Of a stretch of DNA of 64,000 nucleotides, positions 40,331 to 50,954 are shown piece by piece (positions within the stretch are counted from its first letter, which is position 1; every line of letters begins with the position of its first letter). The position numbers were made by a program, and so were the translations under genes. The DNA is from Gentiana macrophylla (lineage: Eukaryota; Streptophyta; Magnoliopsida; Gentianales; Gentianaceae), in assembly GCA_026214975.1 (NCBI GenBank), contig CM047806.1:79345599-79409598 (forward strand), written 5' to 3'. The notes below the pieces were generated by a model. That model searched no databases. It had not been told where the DNA came from and saw only the letters and a list, made by a program, of their open reading frames with translations.

Positions 40331-41790
40331 GTTAGCAAGGTCAGAGTTGATGGATGATATTCGGGAAAAGCAAGACGAAGACCCGGTTTTGGTCGATCTG
40401 AAGCGAGTTGCTAGAGAGAAGCCTACAGTGGGTTATGTCCTGGATAAGAATGGAAACCTTTGGTACCAGGATCGTCTGTGTGTGCCTAATGTTGGCGACT
40501 TAAGACAGAGAGTTATGGAAGAGGCACATAGGATTGCCTTTGCAGTTCATCCAGGTGCTACTAAGATGTATCGGGAGGTTTTGGTGGCCCTCGATGAAGT
40601 TAGAGGTAGCCAAGTTTGTGGCAGAATGTGATATTTGTCAAAATGTGAAGGCAGAGCATAGGAGACCAGGAGGAATGCTTAAGCCTTTGGATATCCCCGA
40701 ATGGAAATAGGATAAGATCACGATGGACTTCATCACCGGTTTACCAAGGACAAGAGGTGGACATGATGCAATTTGGGTAATTGTGGATAGATTGACCAAA
40801 TCTGCCCATTTCTTACCGTATAAGGTTGATATGCCTTTGAAGAAGATGACGACACTATACTTGGATAATATAGTGAAGTTACACGGAGTTCCTATCTCGA
40901 TAGTTTCGGATCGTGACTCGAGGTTCGTCAGTCGGTTTTGGAAGAGTTTACAAGAAGCCTTTGGAACTAACTTGGATTTGAGTACGGCCTTTCACCCTCA
41001 GACAGATGGACAATCTGAGAGGACCATCGAAACACTCGAGGACATGCTAAGAGCTTATGTCTTGGAAGTAGGTGGATCATGGGATGATTACCTACCGGTA
41101 GCAGAGTTTGCCTACAACAACAGTTATCATGCAAGTATAGGCATGCCACCGTTTGAAGCTTTGTATGGGAGAAGATGTCGAACGCCGCTGTTTTGGGATG
41201 AAGTCGGGGAGAGGCAAATCACAGGGCCGGAAATGGTTGAACAAGCTAAGGAAAGGGTTCAGTTGGTTAAGAAGAATCTGAAGGCAGCACAAGACAGGCA
41301 GAAAAATTGGGCTAACGTTAGAAGAAGACCACTTGAGTTTGAAGTCGGTGATAGAGTGTATCTACGAGCTTCGCCGATGAAGGGAGTGAAATGCTTTGGA
41401 CAAAAGGGAAAGCTAAGTCCAAGGTATGTTGGACCATTTGAAATTCTGGAAAGGATTGGACCGTTGCCTTACAAGCTTAAGTTACCGGAATCGATGTCAA
41501 GGGTCCACAGTGTGTTTCACGTTTCAATGTTGAAGAAGTGTCTGACGAAGAATGATGTTGAAACTACAATTGATCCGGAAGTTCTTCAGGACAAGCTTGC
41601 TTATGATGAGAGACCGGTAAGATTTTGGACAGGAAGGAAAAGATGATTAAGAGACGGATGATCCCATTGGTTTTGGTTCAGTGGAGCAATCATTCACCCG
41701 AGGAGGCAACCTGGGAAGTTGAAGATGATATGTTCAGTGAATTCCAAGAGTTCGTGGATTTACCAGGTATGTTCTAGTTTCGAGGACGAA
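40320..41790 (+). CDS. E7 integrase with chromodomain-like C-terminus
   Basis: The zinc-binding domain spans 40530-40660 (HRIAFAVHPGATKMY...CDICQNVK) across a frameshift near 40600; a stop precedes DKITMDFITGLPR at about 40709. The frame 40723-41646 has the core with MDFITGLPRTRGGHDAIWVI, SIVSDRDSRFVSRFW and FHPQTDGQSERTIETLEDML (D, D and E all present), then the GPF/Y motif YVGPFEILERIGPLPYKL. After a frameshift near 41620, VQWSNHSPEEATWEVEDDM resembles the chromodomain-like end of Tekay integrases, stopping near 41776. It inserts cDNA, often targeted by the chromodomain. Confidence 0.9.
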
Positions 41791-41799
41791 ACTCCTTTT

Positions 41800-41812
41800 A
41801 AGGGGGGAGGAA
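41800..41812 (+). other. E7 polypurine tract
   Basis: AAGGGGGGAGGAA directly before the LTR start TGTAATATTCC, preceded by CGAGGACGAAACTCC, a context typical of plant chromoviruses. Confidence 0.9.
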
Positions 41813-41909
41813 TGTAATATTCCGATTTTCGGAAAAGGGCAGACGTGTCATTTTGCGAAAATGAAATATTATTATTTCTTTTCTTTTATGGGAGTTAAGT
41901 ATTTAATTG

Positions 41910-41950
<41 letters not shown>

Positions 41951-42545
41951 AAATATGTATATGATTTAAATGGATTATTCTGATTTTGGTAATTAAGGGT
42001 GTTTATGGAAAAAGGGATTTAATTGGAAATTGGTATTTAAGGAAATTAATACACATTAATCCCATAACCTAAACACAAAATCAGAAATCAGTTTTTCACC
42101 TCTTCTCTGCGCAATTTGGAGGAAGAAAGGGGCCAAGAGAGTTTTCACGATATCTGAAGCGTTTCTTGATCGTTTTCAGATCGGACGAGAGAATTGGAAC
42201 CGTTGTGAGAAGCACATCGTTTGGAGATCAGTTGGAGGGAAGTGCAGATGTTTTTCAGAGGCTTTTGAATCTGGTTTTTGGCTGCAATTAGGTAAGAAAC
42301 TCTTCCTATGATCTCGATTATTATTCGTAAAGTTTAGATCATGCTTTTGAGATGTGTAGATGCTAGAAAGATGTGTGTTTTTTCGTTGACCAAGGATCAT
42401 AGGGAATCTTGGAATGTTTAGATAGGTTTTTCTATGTTTTTCTATGTTTAATTCGATGTTAATTAAGTTAGAAACGGTTCAGAAATCAAGTTTTGACGAT
42501 CTTAGCGTTTTGGGAAAAACCCAGGCGGACGGGCGTCTGTATGAA
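41813..42545 (+). repeat. E7 3' LTR, left part (about 0.73 kb)
   Basis: Begins TGTAATATTCCGATTTTCGG after the polypurine tract and is replaced by copia E8 sequence at about 42545. It contains an AT microsatellite (41912-41948). A GGACGGGCGTCTG word near 42532, just before the junction, is like the palindromic motif of the E4 leader. I place the junction to within about 10 bp. Confidence 0.75.
41912..41948. repeat. (AT)n microsatellite
   Basis: About 18 uninterrupted AT units within the E7 3' LTR. Confidence 0.95.
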
Positions 42546-42552
42546 AAATAAG

Positions 42553-45057
42553 CTAGGTAGCTTTCTGTGTAACTAGAATGAATTTTCTTTGTTTTTCATG
42601 GAAATGATATTCATTCTCCAAGTTTGTATCTTCCTTGGAGAAGGCCTTGAGATAATCAACTTGACTTCCATTTTCTCCAAAGAATAACCTTAGGAAGACT
42701 ACTTTCATGACTGGAGTATTCTTCAAATTCAGCAATGTCTACTTTCATTTGATCTCTCTTGTCTTTGATCTGTATTATTTCTTCAATCTTCTTTGTCTTC
42801 TTGTAGTTTGCCTTTTTTGGTTATGAAATTCATCTGACAAGAAGTAATTAAGAGATTCTTCATAATTCATGTACTTGTACTTGGTCTTGGTATGATTGTA
42901 ATCTTTGGCAAATTTCATCCACAAATCCTATGTATGAGTAGCTCTTTTATCTCCAGGTTGGCTGTATTTCAAGATGAGCTGCTCATCACCGAGTTCTTCA
43001 GTTTGTTTAATATAGGATTCGGTTGCTGATGATTTCCATTCTTCAAGTTTGTCAATTCAGCTTCTAGCTTCAGTTTCTCTTCTTGTAACTTCAGCTTTTC
43101 TTCTTCTTCTACTTCCCCTTTTTTGGCATCATACATTTGATTGATCAAGAGATGAGTTACTTTCTGATTTCTGCTATGCCTTTTTGAGAAGTTATAACTG
43201 CTTTGAGCTGTGTTTCTAGGCCACAAATTCTCTGATTCAAGTCCCATTTTGCTTTAGCTTGAGTTTCACGATCCTCCATGGTTGTGACTTCAAAGTTTTC
43301 TTTTAGTTTAAGAATTTGAGCCAGGCTAGTAGTTGTCTTCTTGATAGTGTCTAGCTTTGTGTATGAACCGAGACATCGATGCATTTCTGTAATCCAAATA
43401 TCCAAAAATCCTTGAAAGTAGAGCATTGTACTCTTCTTTTAATTGAGAATACTGTCCAAGGGATTGGACCTTGTTCAGTTCTTCAGCTGTCAATCTTTCA
43501 GTTGGATCTTCTTCTTCTTTGAGAATAGACTGAGTGTCATCTTCTATCACCATCAGTCGTTGATTATCAGCTTTTTGTGCTTCCTTTTGATTGTCAGTTG
43601 TCTGATCTCCAACTGGCAATTCTTCCTGCTGAGTATCAGTTTGCCTTTCTTGACCTTCAGGTAGTGCGTCTGGCTGTAAAACTGTACTATGTTCTATTTC
43701 GTTCCTTAAATCATCATCTTTATCATCATCTTTCTTCTTTAAAACATCCTTCGGAATAGATGATGTAACTAATTCTTTTCTCTGAGCTATTTTTTTGATT
43801 TTCTTATAGCATTTGGTGAGAAAATCGTCCACAGGAAACAATGCATATAAGTCTTATATTTCAAGTTTATCCAAAAATAGCTTCTCTTCACTTTGTAAGA
43901 CATCCTTGATAGATTCTCTCGAATCTTTAGTCTTGAGCTTTATCCTCATCAGTTTGATGATTCTTTCAGGTTAAAAAATCCATTCTGATTGTAGTTGAGT
44001 TTGTTGTCGCTTTGAATTTCTTTGTTGCTCTTGATTGATATCCATAGCAGAAACTTGTTTTCTCGAAATCTTCTGTTTCGTTTGAGAAACATCTTTAGCA
44101 AACTAACTGCCTTCGGTTGTCAGCTATTGTTCCCCCTAAGTTTGTGCTATCTCTCTTGATGTACTACCTGGGAACAAATGCCTACCAACTGACTTAACTT
44201 TCTATGAGTCGGCTTTCCGCTTAACTCCTTTCTATTGAGCTATTTGCTGAGTCACAGTTTTCTTATTGGCTTCAGGTTGGGAAGTCTGTACCTTTGAACT
44301 TACCACTGCTGCAATTTTCTCAGTGTTTGTAGACGCAACAGTAGTTTGTTATGCCTTTTTACCTTCACTGAGTCTTTCCAAATAATGCTGAGTGATTTCT
44401 TCAACCAAAATCTGCCAACTAACCGTCTTCCTCCAGCTATGGTTTTGCTAACACATGCTAACTCAGAAATGTGTTGTTTCTTGATCTGTTTGAACATATA
44501 TCCTGCCCAGTTGAATTCAAGTTCATCCCATAAGATGTTCTTTAGATATATCCCATCTTCAGATAGATTATCCAACCCGTTTAAATGTCCTATGACATGC
44601 TTGCTGATCCATCTGCTGAGTAGGGCAAACTCAGTTTTGAGACTGTTAAGCTTCGTATTAAGGTGGCAGGTTGATCGGTTGCTGAAATCTAGTTGAGGAA
44701 AGCTTCACGCTTGAGCACTAAACATGCTAGGTCTATTGATTCCACAAGTGGTTTTTTGAAATCGAATAGATGCCTTATTATATCTTCAGTGATAACAACC
44801 TTTTCTCCACGAACCTTTGTTATCAGGGAGTTTTTCACCATCTTCATATTTTCCTAGAATTGCAATATCCCTTCCAAGTCAAGATCTTTTAGCCATTTTA
44901 CTTCCAAATGGTTTCTCAAGCCTTATGTATTCTTGATCTTTTCGCATATATGACTAGCGAGAAGAGTATTGTGGCAAAATTCTTCAAATTCTTCAAAAGA
45001 GAGGCATTCTACAACAGTGATTAATTTGGAATCCAAAGTGCGTTTAGAGGCGGCCAT
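42553..45057 (-). pseudogene. E8 extra open reading frame (broken)
   Basis: Starts at ATG 45057 (MAASKRTLDSKLITVVE), about 75 bp after a TATA box. Near 44850-44760 the minus strand reads NSLITKVRGEKVVITEDIIR, aligned with E6 VNGKDVVITEKVIRKHL. At 44575-44300 it has DELEFNWAGYMFKQIKKQH. A disordered Gln/Asp/Glu-rich middle (43841-43500) and a charged helical end (EEEKLKLQEEKLKLEAELTN, 43130-43060) follow. The last residues (FGENGSQVDYLKAF...KQRKFILVTQKA) match the C-terminus of E3. At least six frame breaks. No membrane or signal segment. Function unknown. Confidence 0.65.
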
Positions 45058-45528
45058 TGTAAGAATTTTTCTGGGTTTCAGGAGGGAGGAAATTTGAATT
45101 TTGGGTATAGAGGAGATATGATAATAAGGAATTATATAGAGAGTGTATAGATAGGACTGATGGTTTCTGATTTGAATCCACGATCTTCTGAGGATTTTGT
45201 ACCAACTTTTCAAATTCTACTGAGTGGTTGTGTAAACGATGCATGTACTATCTGACATTTGTGGGGGTGTACACGCTACAAATTCTGAGAAAAACGGCGG
45301 TAAGTAAATGCGATGTAACCGCTGTCGGTTTTATCCTTTTATCTTTTAACTTTCTTTGACTGGATAAACACTGTAACTGAGATCAGTTTCTAGTTGAGTT
45401 CAGTACCGTCTTTCTTCAATTTCAGTATTCAGTTTGAGATTGTTCATGTGAATGACTGATCTGTCAAGTGAGCTCACCCAGCATGAAAAAGATCAATCCC
45501 CTTGACGAATCTCTAAGCTTAAACTGAC
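45058..45528 (-). promoter_or_regulatory. E8 spacer with TATA box at 45128-45141
   Basis: On the minus strand CTCTATATAATTCC lies about 75 bp before ATG 45057, within the 471-bp spacer between the pol stop (45529) and the extra frame. The block containing GTGTACACGC near 45270 is shared with E3. It supports a separate promoter for the extra frame. Confidence 0.55.
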
Positions 45529-46198
45529 TTAACTGACTTTGATAATTCCCAATTCAGTTCTCAGCTTTGAAAACCTTTCTTTGTCCAGTGGTTTTGTAAA
45601 TATGTCAGCCAACTGATCTTCAGTTGGGACATAGAGAACTGTAACGTCCTTTTTCTCTACATGATCCCTTATAAAGTGATGTGTCACATCAATGTGCTTT
45701 GTCCTTGAGTGCAAAACTGGATTGTCAGTTATGAGAATAACACTTGTATTATCACACATAATAAGAATCAGTCCTTCTTCTGTACCATAATCTCTCAATT
45801 GTTGTCTTATCCATAAAACATGATCACAACGGCTTCCAGCTGCTATATACTCAGCTTCAGCTATTGATGTTGAAATTGAGTTTTGTTTCTTACTGAACCA
45901 TGACACAATTCTATTTCCTAGTAACTGACATGTGCCTGAAGTACTTTTTCTATCCACCTTGCATCTAGCATAATCAGAGTCTGAGTAGGATATCAACTTG
46001 AATTATTCTTCTCTTGAATACCATATCCCTACTCCTGCTGTGTTTTTTAAATACTTCAGGTTCTCTTGACAATTGTAAGATGACTTTTTTTAGGTCTGGT
46101 GTGAAATCTGGTACAAAAACCAACTGTAAAGGATATGTCTGGTCTACTTGCTGTGAGGTAGAGTAGGCTTCCAATAATTCTTATATAGAGAGTTTGAT
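45529..46198 (-). pseudogene. E8 RNase H
   Basis: The minus-strand frame 45996-45529 shows YSDSDYARCKVDRKSTSGTC, SKKQNSISTSIAEAEYIAAG, LILIMCDNTSVILITDNP, TKHIDVTHHFIRDHVEKK and EDQLADIFTKPLDKERF, ending at the pol stop. The acidic residues are present. The part before 45996 (thumb and N-terminus, IIGSLLYLTASRPDISF) is in another frame. Ty1/copia RNase H. Confidence 0.88.
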
Positions 46199-47200
46199 CC
46201 ATATCCTTGCCATCCTTGTATTCATCTAATCTGATGTAGGTTCCAATAGGTGTTGCAATGCCTAGCACTATTTTCCATTCCAACCATCTTGATCAATTCT
46301 CTTGTATACTTGGTCTGATGAATGAATATTCCTTCATTTAGTTGTTTCACTTGTAAACCGAGAAAGTAATTGAATTCTCCCATCATACTAATCTGAAATT
46401 TTCTCTTCATCAAACTTGCAATTTTTTCACAAAGTTGTTCATTTTCTGATCCAAAAATAAGATCATCAACATAGATTTGGACTAGGAGAGTACTTTCTTC
46501 AACTTTCATTCTGAATATAGTCTTTTCAATGGTTCATTTGATAAATCCATTGTCTACTAGAAACTGAGATAAATTTTCATACCAAGCTCTTGGTGCATGC
46601 TTCAGTCCATAAAGAGCTATTCTCAGTTTGAAGACATTATCAGCTTGATCTTTGATTTAAAACCTGGTGGTTGTTGTACATAAACTTCTTCTTCAAGTAT
46701 CCCGTTCAAAAATGCACTCGTAACGTCCATTTGGTATACTTTGAATTTCTTATGAGCTGCAAAGGCAAGAAATAATCTAATTGCCTCTAACCTTGCAACT
46801 GGAGCATAAGTTTCATTGAAGTCTATCCCTTCTGCTTGTGAGTAACCTTTGGCTACAAGCCTTGCTTTATTTCTCACAATATTTCCATCTTCGTCAAGCT
46901 TATTTCTAAGGACCCATTTGGTGCCGATTATGTTGACATGATCTGGTTTATCCACCAATTCCCATACTTGATTTCTTTCAAATTCATTGAGTTCCTCTTG
47001 CATGGCTAGTATACAATTTGGATCTTTCAGTGCTTCTTCTATCTCTTTAGGTTCAGTTTGAGATAAAAAGCAAGCAATCATTGCATCTAACTGTTTTCTT
47101 GTATGAACTCCTTGTTGAAAATCTCCAATCACTTGATCTTCAGGGTGATCTCTCATCCATTGATGTACAGGGGGTTGCATAAGAGGTCTTGATTCGGTTG
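46199..47200 (-). pseudogene. E8 reverse transcriptase
   Basis: The minus strand 47180-46623 is open ([74 protein letters not shown]). A frame break near 46640 precedes the degenerate AWYEN region. The frame 46509-46222 has the catalytic LVQIYVDDLIFGSENE and GEFNYFLGLQVKQLNEG. Intact YVDD, broken frame. Confidence 0.9.
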
Positions 47201-48640
47201 AACTGGATCTTCATGAGCTTTTTCTTGATTTCCTTGAGCTTGATTATCTTGAACTGGTGAGTTTCATGTTGTTCAGCTGTAGGTCGTTCAACTGTTGGAA
47301 ACTGAGGGTGATCCTGATCTGAGGATTCTGAAATTCTAAATCTCTCAATGTCGACAAAAACTGATTCTGGTATTTTTGGTAACTGAAACTGAGAAACTGG
47401 TGATTGTTTATCATCAGTTATATCACCAGGAAAGTTTGGTTCATCAAAAAATACGTGTATAGATTCTTCATGCTTGAGTGTCCATTTGTTGAATGCTCTA
47501 AACGCTTTACTGACACTTGAATATCCCGAAAATATTCCTTCGTCAGCTTTAGGCTGAAAATTCTTGAGCTGATCTTTTCCATTATTGTGGATAAAACATT
47601 TGGTTCCAAAGGCATGAAAATATGAGACATTTGGTTTCCTTCTGTTCTAAATCTCGTAAGATGTCTTTTCATGTCTTTTGTTCATGAGAGCTCTGTTCTA
47701 TGTGTGGCAAGCTGTGTTCACTACTTCTGCCCAATACCTTTCTAGTAGCTTTGATTCAATGATCATGGTTCTCCTAGTCTCTTTGAGAGTTCTATTCCTT
47801 CTTTTAGCTACTCTATTTTGATGAGGTGTTGTTGTGATTTGCAGGTGATGTAGCACACAATTTTCTCCACAATATTCAATGATTATATTGTGGAGAAACT
47901 CGGTTCCTTTATCGATCTAATCTTGACAATCTGTTACACCTTTTACGGTTTTGGAGTCTCTTGAGAAGTTACGTGAGTTGTTGCTTGGTTTCACTTTTCT
48001 TTCACATGAAGATTACCCATGTATATCTTGAGTAATCATCCACCACTACCAATGTGTACTTCTTTCCACTAACACTGATAGGTGTGACTGGTCCAAATAA
48101 GTCCATGAGTAGAAGTTCTAAGACTCTTGAAGTTGAATGCTGAGATTTTGTCTTGAAACTTGCTTTTACTTGCTTTCCTTTTTGGCCAGCATCACATAAG
48201 CTATCCTTCTTGTAATAAATCTCATGTAATCCGATTACTAATTGCTTTTTGACCAGTGTGTTGATGTCATCAATGTTAAGGTGACTCAGTTTCTTGTGCC
48301 ATAGCCAATTGACTTCTGATTTGGTATGCACAAGCAAACAGGTCTCTGAAACTGCCGTTGACCATTCTACAACATACATATTCTCTTTTCTTCTTCCAAC
48401 AAGAACTACTTGATATGCTATTTCACTGACAATGATGCAAAACTCTTTATCAAATGTGACTCTGTATCCTATGTCATAGAATTGAGTGTGCTGAAAAGAT
48501 TGTAGTGTAGTCCTTCAACATATGATACGCTTTTGATTGTAAGTCAATTTCTGATCAGGGTTCCATAACCTTTTGTATATCCAGGTCTGTCCTTACTTCC
48601 AAAATAGACTTTTGGTCCATCCTTGGCAACAAAGTTAAAC
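47201..48640 (-). pseudogene. E8 integrase
   Basis: The minus-strand frame 48379-48002 has the pre-integrase zinc motif HKKLSHLNIDDIN...CDAGQKGKQ, in which the second cysteine (CDACQKGKQ in E6) is glycine, then LLMDLFGPVTPISVSGKK and VVVDDYSRYTWVIF. The region 48000-47700 with the other acidic residues is degenerate. The C-terminal domain is frameshifted (47672-47418). 47201-47417 is linker. Not functional. Confidence 0.85.
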
Positions 48641-48699
48641 AGACACTCTTTGCTCTTTGTCATGTGCCTTGAGCATCCACTGTCAAAATACCAAATATC
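48641..48699 (-). pseudogene. E8 protease active-site segment
   Basis: The minus strand after the boundary segment reads DIWYFDSGCSRHMTKSKECL, the copia protease DSG site, continuing towards KDGPKVYFGSKDRPGYTKGY near 48620-48570 with later stops. Same arrangement as E3 and E6. Confidence 0.8.
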
Positions 48700-48729
48700 C
48701 TGCTAGACAATTTAAAAGATTTTAGGTAC
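48700..48729 (-). other. E8 gag/protease boundary: 30-nt segment with stops
   Basis: The minus strand starts GTACCTAAA and ends CTAGCAG. It has TAA at codon 7, as in E3 and E6; the second stop (TAG) is one codon earlier. Flanked by SWVPK and DIWYFDSG in one frame. Confidence 0.75.
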
Positions 48730-50831
48730 CCAACTCTATTTGGGTCCATACTGGTCGATTGTAAGTACAACTCGTGGGATATTTCCATAAGGTCTTCTTT
48801 GGAAATTGTTGCACTTTTTCATATATATAAGCTACACTCCCATAGTATTTGTTTTTACGGATTATGCTTTATTTATGTGATCTCTCAAGTCTTTTGGCTG
48901 AAATTGGTTTTCAAGATGCTTTCTATTATTAAAGAGGCGAGTAATAACAATCATTCATGCATCTTGAGTGAGGTCTTGACTTCTTTATTGAGGCTTCACG
49001 AGGACTAGGGTAAGTCCTTTCTTTGAGTCTTAGATCGAAACTTGTGATAAGTTTTCTGTCTTGAATTATTGCCTCTATCAGTTTTGATAATAGTTTCAGA
49101 GAAATTGCAATCATCATCAGTGGGAAATAATCTGCATTTCCCTCTAACTTTGTGAATCTTTGAATGATTAACATTCTTGGATTTACTCTGACTGGAGTTT
49201 TTTTATTTTTGACATGATCAACTTTTGTAGATCTGGCAGTTGATCTACCATTCCTATTTCCTTGATGTGCATCTAATTTACCTTTAGATGTTCTTTTGTT
49301 ATTTCGACGCAGCTGACTTTTTGGAAAAGCGATCACGTCATCGAGTTTATTCATGTGGAACTGGTTTTATTGGTTCAGCATGCTTCTCAGTTTTTGGAAA
49401 TTGCTCAGCTACAAACTTAATGCAAGTTTTGACATTACGTCCAGCAGCTTTGCTCGTTCCTTGCTTTGAAGTTTCCTATGTATCAAATCCTAGGCCAGTT
49501 CTGTTTCTATATGGCTTTTTAGATTTGAATCTAGTATGAACTTGATAGAGCAAAAGATTCAGTTGCTGCTGCTGATGCAGTAGGCTAATATTGATTCTTT
49601 TCTTTGTCAGTTCTGGTCATTTTCAACATGTTCAATTCAGCCTTCAATCTTTCGACTTCTAGAATTAGAACTTCTTTTTCTGCTTTAATTCTGGATTTCT
49701 TGGATTGGAATCAGCAGTTGAAGAACAAGCATTTTGCATGGAAACCTGTGCTGAGGTATAATTAGAATTGGATTCACATACTTCATTTGAATCTTCCATA
49801 TGAGCCATCAGAGCTGTATCATCTAAGAGTCTTTCAGTGCCAGCTTCATAGTCTGACTCATCTCCAGCTACGAGAGCCATCCTACTGGTTCTTCATTGCT
49901 GAGTCTTCTTACCAGTTAGTTCTGGAAATTCAGCTTTGTAATGTCCAGGATTTTTGCAGTTAAAGCAAAGATATTCATCATCTTTCCTTTTCTCAGGAGT
50001 CTTTTTGATGTACTTCTGAGTGAATGGATGCCCACTTTTCATTCTTCGAATTCTGTTCATCATGAGTGCCATATGTTCTTCCATTTCATCTAATTGTTGA
50101 AGATTTCTAGAGGAAGTTTCTTGATTGTCATTGGATGCTGCTGCAAGATCTGTTTTTTGGGTTTCTCCAGAGCTTTGATCACTACTGTTGTGGCTCTGAA
50201 ATCCTCGTTGAATTCATAAGCTTTCAGATCTGAGAAGATTTTGAAGGAGTCTTCTATATCAAGTCTTCTTGACTCTTCTATATCATTTTCCAGCACATAG
50301 GTAAAGCTTTCAAGATTATGGTGTTGATTTATTTCTTGGTATATTCAATCTTGAGTAGTTCTAGTTCATCCATTATTGCGCTGAATCTTGTTTCCATTTG
50401 TTCGATATTTTCTCCGGATTTCATCTTGAAATTCTCAAACTTCTGTTTGTCAACTGAGATCTTGTTTCCTTTGATGGAATCAGTTCCTTCACACACCAGC
50501 TGATGTTTCTCCCACATTTCTTTTGTAGTAGTGCAATCTTTGACTTTAAGATACATCTTACTATCGAGAGTTCTGATGATGATATCCATGGCAACATTGT
50601 TGAGATTGTTTCTTTTTCGATCATCACTGTTCCATCGCTTTTGGGCTTGGGGACTCTGACTTGATCACCATTAATAGTTTGCATGTGAGTGATTTGGATA
50701 GGTCCATCAGTATGTACGTAAATCAAATCATCATGAGTGGCAGCTAGAAAAGCCTGCAAACGATGTCTATAATCGTCAAAGCGGTCCATGTTACACATGA
50801 GCATCGATCTGGCATACTGATTGTTATCCAT
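48730..50831 (-). pseudogene. E8 gag (broken)
   Basis: Starts at ATG 50831 (MDNNQYARSMLMCNMDRFDD) followed by YRHRLQAFLAATHDDLIYV, the usual copia Gag N-terminus that E6 lacks. The capsid core at 50589-50329 has LDSKMYLKVKDCTTTKEMW and QKFENFKMKSGENIEQMETR. The zinc knuckle near 49970 reads CFNCKNPGHYKAEF, with the last cysteine changed to phenylalanine. The region 49880-49665 is acidic. The tail towards 48730 is basic and ends in SWVPK. Multiple frame breaks. Confidence 0.85.
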
Positions 50832-50940
50832 AGTGTGAGTGAGTTTATGCAAGAACTAAAAACTGAGCTTTTTCAGAAGAACAACGAGAGAGTATAATCA
50901 AAACATGTGAGCTTTTAATAAGGGCTTCTTAAAGAACACT

Positions 50941-50952
50941 GTTCTGATACCA
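50941..50952 (-). other. E8 primer binding site (tRNA-iMet)
   Basis: The minus strand reads TGGTATCAGAAC, one mismatch from the initiator-Met complement, two bases after the LTR end. The 109 bp between it and the gag ATG are leader with nothing else recognised. Confidence 0.9.
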
Positions 50953-50954
50953 AT

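Larger units (their letters stand above)
35710..42545 (+). mobile_element. E7: chromovirus-type Ty3/gypsy element (Tekay/Del-like)
   Basis: The only large element coded on the plus strand. Order: right part of the 5' LTR, tRNA-iMet primer site, gag with a proline-rich start and zinc knuckle, likely intron, protease, reverse transcriptase, RNase H, integrase with a chromodomain-like end, polypurine tract, and left part of the 3' LTR. E6 cut the 5' LTR at 35709 and copia E8 sequence begins near 42545, so each end holds a different LTR part. Frameshifts and stops interrupt gag and pol. Confidence 0.88.
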
